Source: Caulobacter sp031457805 (GTDB lineage: Bacteria; Pseudomonadota; Alphaproteobacteria; Caulobacterales; Caulobacteraceae). From it: DNA of 64,000 nt. Position 1 is the first letter of the stretch. The number at the start of each line of letters is the position of its first letter. The translations under genes were made by a program, and so were the position numbers. The stretch lies in assembly GCF_031457805.1 (NCBI RefSeq), contig NZ_JAVDXI010000002.1, positions 434,001 to 498,000 of the forward strand. The letters run 5' to 3'. The notes under the pieces were generated by a model. The model was not told where the DNA came from and searched no databases. It saw only the letters and a list, made by a program, of their open reading frames with translations. Shown in pieces: positions 60,224-64,000 of the stretch.

Positions 60224-61276
60224 CTACCCGACCATCGACCAGTCCAGCGGCTCACCGCGGCAAAGGTCGCGGGCGGCCTTGCCGGCCAGCACCTTGTCGA
60301 GATCGGCGGGCGGCAGGCCGTTGCCGGGGCGGACCGAGCGGACATTGGCCCGCGTCAGGGGCTCGCCCTTCTTGACGTCGGCGGTGACGTACAGCGAGCG
60401 GCGGAACAGCAAGGACGTCGCCTCCGAGCCCAGCACGTCATAGTGCGCGCGACCGAGCGCCGCCCAGGCGTTCTTGGTGTCGTCCACGAGGGCCTTGAAC
60501 TCGGCGGGCTCCAGGCTGAAGGCGGCGTCGGGACCGCCGTCGGCGCGGGCCAGGGTGAAGTGCTTTTCGACGGCGCAGGCGCCCAGGCTGACCGCCGCCA
60601 CCGAGGCGGCCGTGCCCGGCGTGTGGTCCGACAGGCCGATCGGGCAGCCGAAGCGCGCGGCCATGTCCGGGACAGTCCGAACGTTCGCGTCAGCGAACGT
60701 GGCCGGATAGCTCGACACGCAGTGCAGCAGCAGCACGCCCGGCGCGCCGGCGGTCAGGGCCGTGTCCAACGCGGTCTGCATCTCGGTCAGGTTGGCCATG
60801 CCGGTCGAGATGATCAGCGGCTTGCCCTTGGCGGCGGCGTACTTGATCAGCGGCAGGTCGACGGCCTCGAACGAGGCGATCTTGAAGGCCGGCGCGCCCA
60901 GGCTGTCGAGCAGGTCGACGGCGGTCTCGTCGAACGGGCTGGAGAAGATCGTCACACCGCGCTGACGGGCCCGCTCGAAGATCGCCGCATGCCACTCGAA
61001 CGGCGTGTGGGCTTCTTCGTAGAGCTCGTACAGCGTCCGCCCGTCCCACAGCCCACCGTGAATCTTGAACTCGGGCCGGTCGACGTCCAGCGTGATGGTG
61101 TCGGCGGTGTAGGTCTGGATCTTGATGGCGTCGCAGCCGGTGTCGGCGGCGGCGTCGACCATGGCCAGGCAGCGATCGAGGCTGCCGTTGTGGTTTCCCG
61201 ACAGCTCGCAGATCACATAGGGCGAATGGTCAGCGCCGATCTTGCGGCCGGCGATTTCGATGAAGGGCGCGGACAT
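60224..61276 (-). CDS. pseI: pseudaminic/sialic acid synthase (PseI/NeuB family)
   Basis: The enzyme condenses a modified 6-deoxy-altrose or mannosamine with phosphoenolpyruvate to make pseudaminic acid or a related nonulosonate. The 350-residue protein has the NeuB TIM-barrel motifs (ICELSGNHNGSLDRCLAMVD, AIKIQTYTADTITL, FSSPFDETAVDLLDSLG, STGMANLTE, GLSDHTPGTAASVAA, EKHFTLAR) and a C-terminal SAF antifreeze-like domain (SLYVTADVKKGEPLTRANVRSVRPG, split). NeuB and PseI cannot be told apart by eye; the nearby pseG supports PseI. It stands on the opposite strand from that operon. Confidence 0.93.
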   Translation of the reverse strand: MSAPFIEIAGRKIGADHSPYVICELSGNHNGSLDRCLAMVDAAADTGCDAIKIQTYTADTITLDVDRPEFKIHGGLWDGRTLYELYEEAHTPFEWHAAIFERARQRGVTIFSSPFDETAVDLLDSLGAPAFKIASFEAVDLPLIKYAAAKGKPLIISTGMANLTEMQTALDTALTAGAPGVLLLHCVSSYPATFADANVRTVPDMAARFGCPIGLSDHTPGTAASVAAVSLGACAVEKHFTLARADGGPDAAFSLEPAEFKALVDDTKNAWAALGRAHYDVLGSEATSLLFRRSLYVTADVKKGEPLTRANVRSVRPGNGLPPADLDKVLAGKAARDLCRGEPLDWSMVG

Positions 61277-61348
61277 GGGCGTGCTCCTCGGGCGACGGCC
61301 CGGAAACGTGGTTGCCCCCAGCTTAACCCGCCAAAGGTGGACGAGCCG

Positions 61349-61606
61349 TCAATCGCAGCCGCCGCCGCCATCTGCGCTGCAGTCGCCGCTGGAATCGCTG
61401 GAGCCGCCGTCGGCGACGACGCCGCCATCGCCGCTTTTCTGGTCTTTCTTCTGTGAGGCCACCGTGGCCGCGTGGCCCATCGCTCCGAAGCCGCCGCCAC
61501 AAGCAACGCCCAGAGCAAGTCCCAGGGCCAGATTGTCGAGCGCGACACCCAGCGCAACACCCAGCGCGATACCCACGCCCAAGCCCACCGGCAAACCAGC
61601 TTTCAT
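61349..61606 (-). CDS. small glycine-zipper membrane protein
   Basis: The 85-residue product starts MKAGLPVGLGVGIALGVALG, a Gly/Ala/Leu-rich membrane helix pair with Gly every fourth residue, then a soluble C-terminal tail rich in Gly, Ser, Asp and Cys (DGGVVADGGSSDSSGDCSAD). It follows another small membrane gene by 24 bases. Function is unknown. Confidence 0.65.
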   Translation of the reverse strand: MKAGLPVGLGVGIALGVALGVALDNLALGLALGVACGGGFGAMGHAATVASQKKDQKSGDGGVVADGGSSDSSGDCSADGGGGCD

Positions 61607-61630
61607 AACGTCCCCCTCAACCAGCCGATC

Positions 61631-61819
61631 CTACTCCGTGATCGGCCCGCCGCGCGGTCGCGCGTCGTACTCTTTCTTGCCTTGCCACGCCGAATAGCCG
61701 GCGACCATCATAAACATGGCCACCAGGCCCAGACCGACGCGCATGTCGCCGAACCAAACATTGGCCAGGCCCGCGAACAGGGCGACGATCGCCACGCCCA
61801 GCAGAACTCCGAGCTTCAT
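61631..61819 (-). CDS. 62-residue membrane protein, unknown function
   Basis: MKLGVLLGVAIVALFAGLAN and VGLGLVAMFMMVAGYSAWQG are two hydrophobic segments followed by a charged tail (KKEYDARPRGGP). It is the first of a pair of small membrane genes divergent from trxB. No family was recognised. Confidence 0.7.
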   Translation of the reverse strand: MKLGVLLGVAIVALFAGLANVWFGDMRVGLGLVAMFMMVAGYSAWQGKKEYDARPRGGPITE

Positions 61820-61879
61820 CAGGTTTTCCTCCCGTGGCTTATGTCGCCACTACGGAGAATCCACACTATATCTCCGCCC

Positions 61880-62887
61880 ATGTCTACGCTCTCCCCTCGC
61901 CGGACCCGCTGCCTGATCATCGGATCAGGTCCCGCCGGCTACACCGCCGCCATCTACGCCGCCCGCGCCCTGCTGAAGCCCGTGCTGATCGCCGGCATCC
62001 AGCCCGGTGGGCAGCTGACCATCACGACCGATGTCGAGAACTATCCGGGCTTCGCCGACGTCATCCAGGGCCCCTGGCTGATGGACCAGATGCGGGCCCA
62101 GGCCGAGCATGTCGGCACCGAGTTCGTCAGCGACATCGTCACCAGCGTCGACCTGTCCAAGCGCCCGTTCACGGTGAAGACCGACAGCGGCCAGGACTGG
62201 ATCGCCGAGACGATCATCATCGCCACCGGCGCCCAGGCCAAGTGGCTGGGCCTGGACAGCGAAGCCAAGTTCCAGGGCTTCGGCGTCAGCGCCTGCGCCA
62301 CCTGCGACGGCTTCTTCTATCGCAATAAGGACGTCATCGTGGTCGGCGGCGGCAACACGGCCGTGGAAGAGGCCCTGTTCCTGACGAGCTTCGCCAGCAA
62401 GGTGACCCTGGTGCACCGCAAGGACGAGCTGCGGGCCGAGAAGATCTTGCAAGAGCGCCTCCTGGCCCATCCGAAGATCGAGGTGATCTGGGACAGCGTT
62501 ATCGACGAGGTCCTGGGCCAGACCGATCCCATGGGCGTCACCGGCGCCCGTCTGAAGAACGTCAAGACCGGCGAGACCCAGGAGGTCGCCGCCGACGGGG
62601 TGTTCATCGCTATCGGCCACGCGCCGTCGTCGGAGCTGTTCGCCGGCCAGCTGGAGACCGGTCCGGGCGGCTATCTGAAGGTGAAGCCGGGCACGGCATC
62701 GACGGCGATCGAGGGCGTCTACGCCGCCGGCGACGTCACCGACGACGTCTATCGCCAAGCCGTCACCGCCGCCGGCATGGGCTGCATGGCCGCCCTGGAG
62801 GCCGTGCGCTTCCTGGCCGAGGAAGACCACAAGGCCGCCCACCACCCGATCAGCCACGAAGAGGCCAACAAGATCGGGGTCTGGTGA
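61880..62887 (+). CDS. trxB: thioredoxin-disulfide reductase
   Basis: This NADPH-flavoprotein reduces thioredoxin. From the ATG at 61880 it is 335 residues. It has CLIIGSGPAGYTAAIYAARA at the N-terminus (FAD), GGQLTITTDVENYPGF, the redox pair Cys139-Ala-Thr-Cys142 (ACATCDGFF), VVGGGNTAVEEALFL (NADPH) and a C-terminal VYAAGDVTDDVYRQAVTAAG. A longer frame upstream is just chance. The neighbours on the other strand are two small membrane proteins. Confidence 0.97.
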   Translation: MSTLSPRRTRCLIIGSGPAGYTAAIYAARALLKPVLIAGIQPGGQLTITTDVENYPGFADVIQGPWLMDQMRAQAEHVGTEFVSDIVTSVDLSKRPFTVKTDSGQDWIAETIIIATGAQAKWLGLDSEAKFQGFGVSACATCDGFFYRNKDVIVVGGGNTAVEEALFLTSFASKVTLVHRKDELRAEKILQERLLAHPKIEVIWDSVIDEVLGQTDPMGVTGARLKNVKTGETQEVAADGVFIAIGHAPSSELFAGQLETGPGGYLKVKPGTASTAIEGVYAAGDVTDDVYRQAVTAAGMGCMAALEAVRFLAEEDHKAAHHPISHEEANKIGVW

Positions 62888-62901
62888 GGGTTTAGCGCCC
62901 C

Positions 62902-64000
62902 CTAGTTCAACGGATTGAGCAGACTCGGCGGCCGAGGCTTGGGCTTTGGCGGCGGAGCCGGCGGCGCGGGCGGGGCCTCGGCCGTCGGCGGTTGCGGCCC
63001 GGCGACCGCTTCCAGCGCCTTGTTGATCCGCGCGATCTCGTCTGCGGTCGGGATCCGGCGGCCGGCCACGGTGCCTTGCACCGTCACCCGCTCGCCGGTC
63101 GGCGAGTTGGCGTCGGGCACCGCCACCAGCTTGGCGTCGGGCAGGACGAGGTTCGAAACCCCCAACATCTGGGCGGCCGCCCCCGTTGCGACCGTCGTGG
63201 CGGCGGCCGGCGCGGTCTGAGCCGCCAGCACCTCGGCCGGGGCGGCCTCCAGCGTGCGGGGGTCGGCGGCCATCAGGATATCGGCGCTGACCGTCTCATT
63301 GCCCGAATAGCGGCCTCTGAAGGCCTGGAGGGTGCCGGACGGCCCGGTCCAGCGATAGAAGACGTGCTGGCCGAACTGCTTGAGCTTGACCAGGGTCGGC
63401 GCCCAGTAGGGCGAGACGTAGTCGGCGTGATAGTGGGTGGCCACGCCCACAGGCTTGAACACGAAACCGTTCAGGGCGCGCTTGGCCACCGCCTGGGCGT
63501 TGGCCCAGATCGCTGGCACCGGCGCGCGCGCCAGCGAGCCGTCGCAGGCGAAGCTGAACTGGCAGCCCGTGGTGCGCGCCGCGCCTTCGTAGATCACGCC
63601 GCAGATCGACTTCGGGTAGCCGGGATGGCGCATGCGGTTGATCACCGTCTGGGCCACGGCCATCTGCCCCTCGCCGGGCTCAAACCCGGCCTCATAGTAG
63701 ACCGCCTGGGTCAGGCACTGCAGCGCCCGGGCGCGCGCGTCGGCCGTGCCCGTCAGGACGAACGGCTTGGCGACCTCAAGCTCCTCATCGATCGTCGGCC
63801 GCAGCGCATTGATCAACCGCGCGGCCTCGAAGTCCGGATCCCGATCGCCGAGGCGCGGAATGTCCTTCAGGCGGATCACTTCCCAGCCGGGCACCCGCCC
63901 CCAGTAGTCTGTGTGCGGGCGCGGGTCGTGCCGCCGCGCCAGCGCCAGCATGGCCGGATCCATGTTGGCGACATAGCGCTGGAGGCCCCGCTCGCTGAAG
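62902..64000 (-). CDS. SleB-type cell wall hydrolase, N-terminus cut by window edge
   Basis: The frame is open to the right edge, so the N-terminus is missing. Visible are at least 365 residues with a hydrolase_2 (SleB) domain: LQCLTQAVYYEAGFEPGEGQ, AVAQTVINRMRHPGYPKSICG and GCQFSFACDG, where the Glu of YYEAG is the likely catalytic residue, then THYHADYVSPYWAP. The C-terminal 100 residues are Ala/Pro-rich. It probably cleaves peptidoglycan glycan strands. An ATG at 63963 is a possible internal start, but the coding signal continues upstream. Confidence 0.87.
   Translation of the reverse strand, partial: FSERGLQRYVANMDPAMLALARRHDPRPHTDYWGRVPGWEVIRLKDIPRLGDRDPDFEAARLINALRPTIDEELEVAKPFVLTGTADARARALQCLTQAVYYEAGFEPGEGQMAVAQTVINRMRHPGYPKSICGVIYEGAARTTGCQFSFACDGSLARAPVPAIWANAQAVAKRALNGFVFKPVGVATHYHADYVSPYWAPTLVKLKQFGQHVFYRWTGPSGTLQAFRGRYSGNETVSADILMAADPRTLEAAPAEVLAAQTAPAAATTVATGAAAQMLGVSNLVLPDAKLVAVPDANSPTGERVTVQGTVAGRRIPTADEIARINKALEAVAGPQPPTAEAPPAPPAPPPKPKPRPPSLLNPLN

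Overview
The window is high-GC DNA with dense, often overlapping genes. It is most consistent with a Caulobacter-type alphaproteobacterium. The signs are three large TonB-dependent receptors (one of the Xanthomonas/Caulobacter TIGR01782 type), a glucuronoxylan-related alpha-glucuronidase and ManD pair, pseudaminic-acid (flagellin sugar) genes, and many REP-like palindromes between genes. No rRNA, tRNA, CRISPR array, prophage or intact insertion sequence was recognised. Species was inferred by recall of families, not by a database search.

Region 1 (1-9.9 kb): a minus-strand run of alpha-glucuronidase, an M20 amidohydrolase, a TonB receptor with an STN domain, and the start of a gamma-glutamyltransferase. 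Divergent from it are manD and a GntR/FadR-type regulator. Near-identical GGTCTGACC palindromes lie before manD and before gntR. A related palindrome (GGTCAGACC) lies beside a LacI-type operator upstream of the TonB receptor at 33.6 kb, which suggests a hexuronate/xylan regulon.

Region 2 (9.9-19 kb): a DUF559 nuclease gene bracketed by inverted REP elements, an acyltransferase, a HAD hydrolase, a TPR-2OG oxygenase, a second TonB receptor, a second 2OG oxygenase and a small secreted protein.

Region 3 (19.4-30.1 kb): a tightly packed block of a Tat-signal TldD, a TldE/PmbA partner, a DUF4159 protein, a MoxR ATPase, a DUF58 protein and three large membrane proteins. It looks like a chaperone, peptidase and envelope module.

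Region 4 (30.1-50.6 kb): the third TonB receptor, carA, a GIY-YIG protein, an SDR with a zinc alcohol dehydrogenase, a second DUF559 gene whose tail is encoded by a REP, an M28 peptidase, a GST, a VOC protein, an OmpA-type protein with 36 consecutive prolines, an orphan chemotaxis receptor, greA, an ELM1-like protein and a hybrid histidine kinase.

Region 5 (50.8-64 kb): a sugar-nucleotide operon (cytidylyltransferase, PseG, methyltransferase, FAD oxidoreductase, WbqC-like), a BigR/SqrR-like sulfide-detoxification module (TSUP exporter, rhodanese, ArsR, metallo-beta-lactamase-fold enzyme), a HigBA toxin-antitoxin pair with a clear operator, pseI/neuB, small membrane proteins, trxB and a truncated SleB-type cell wall hydrolase.
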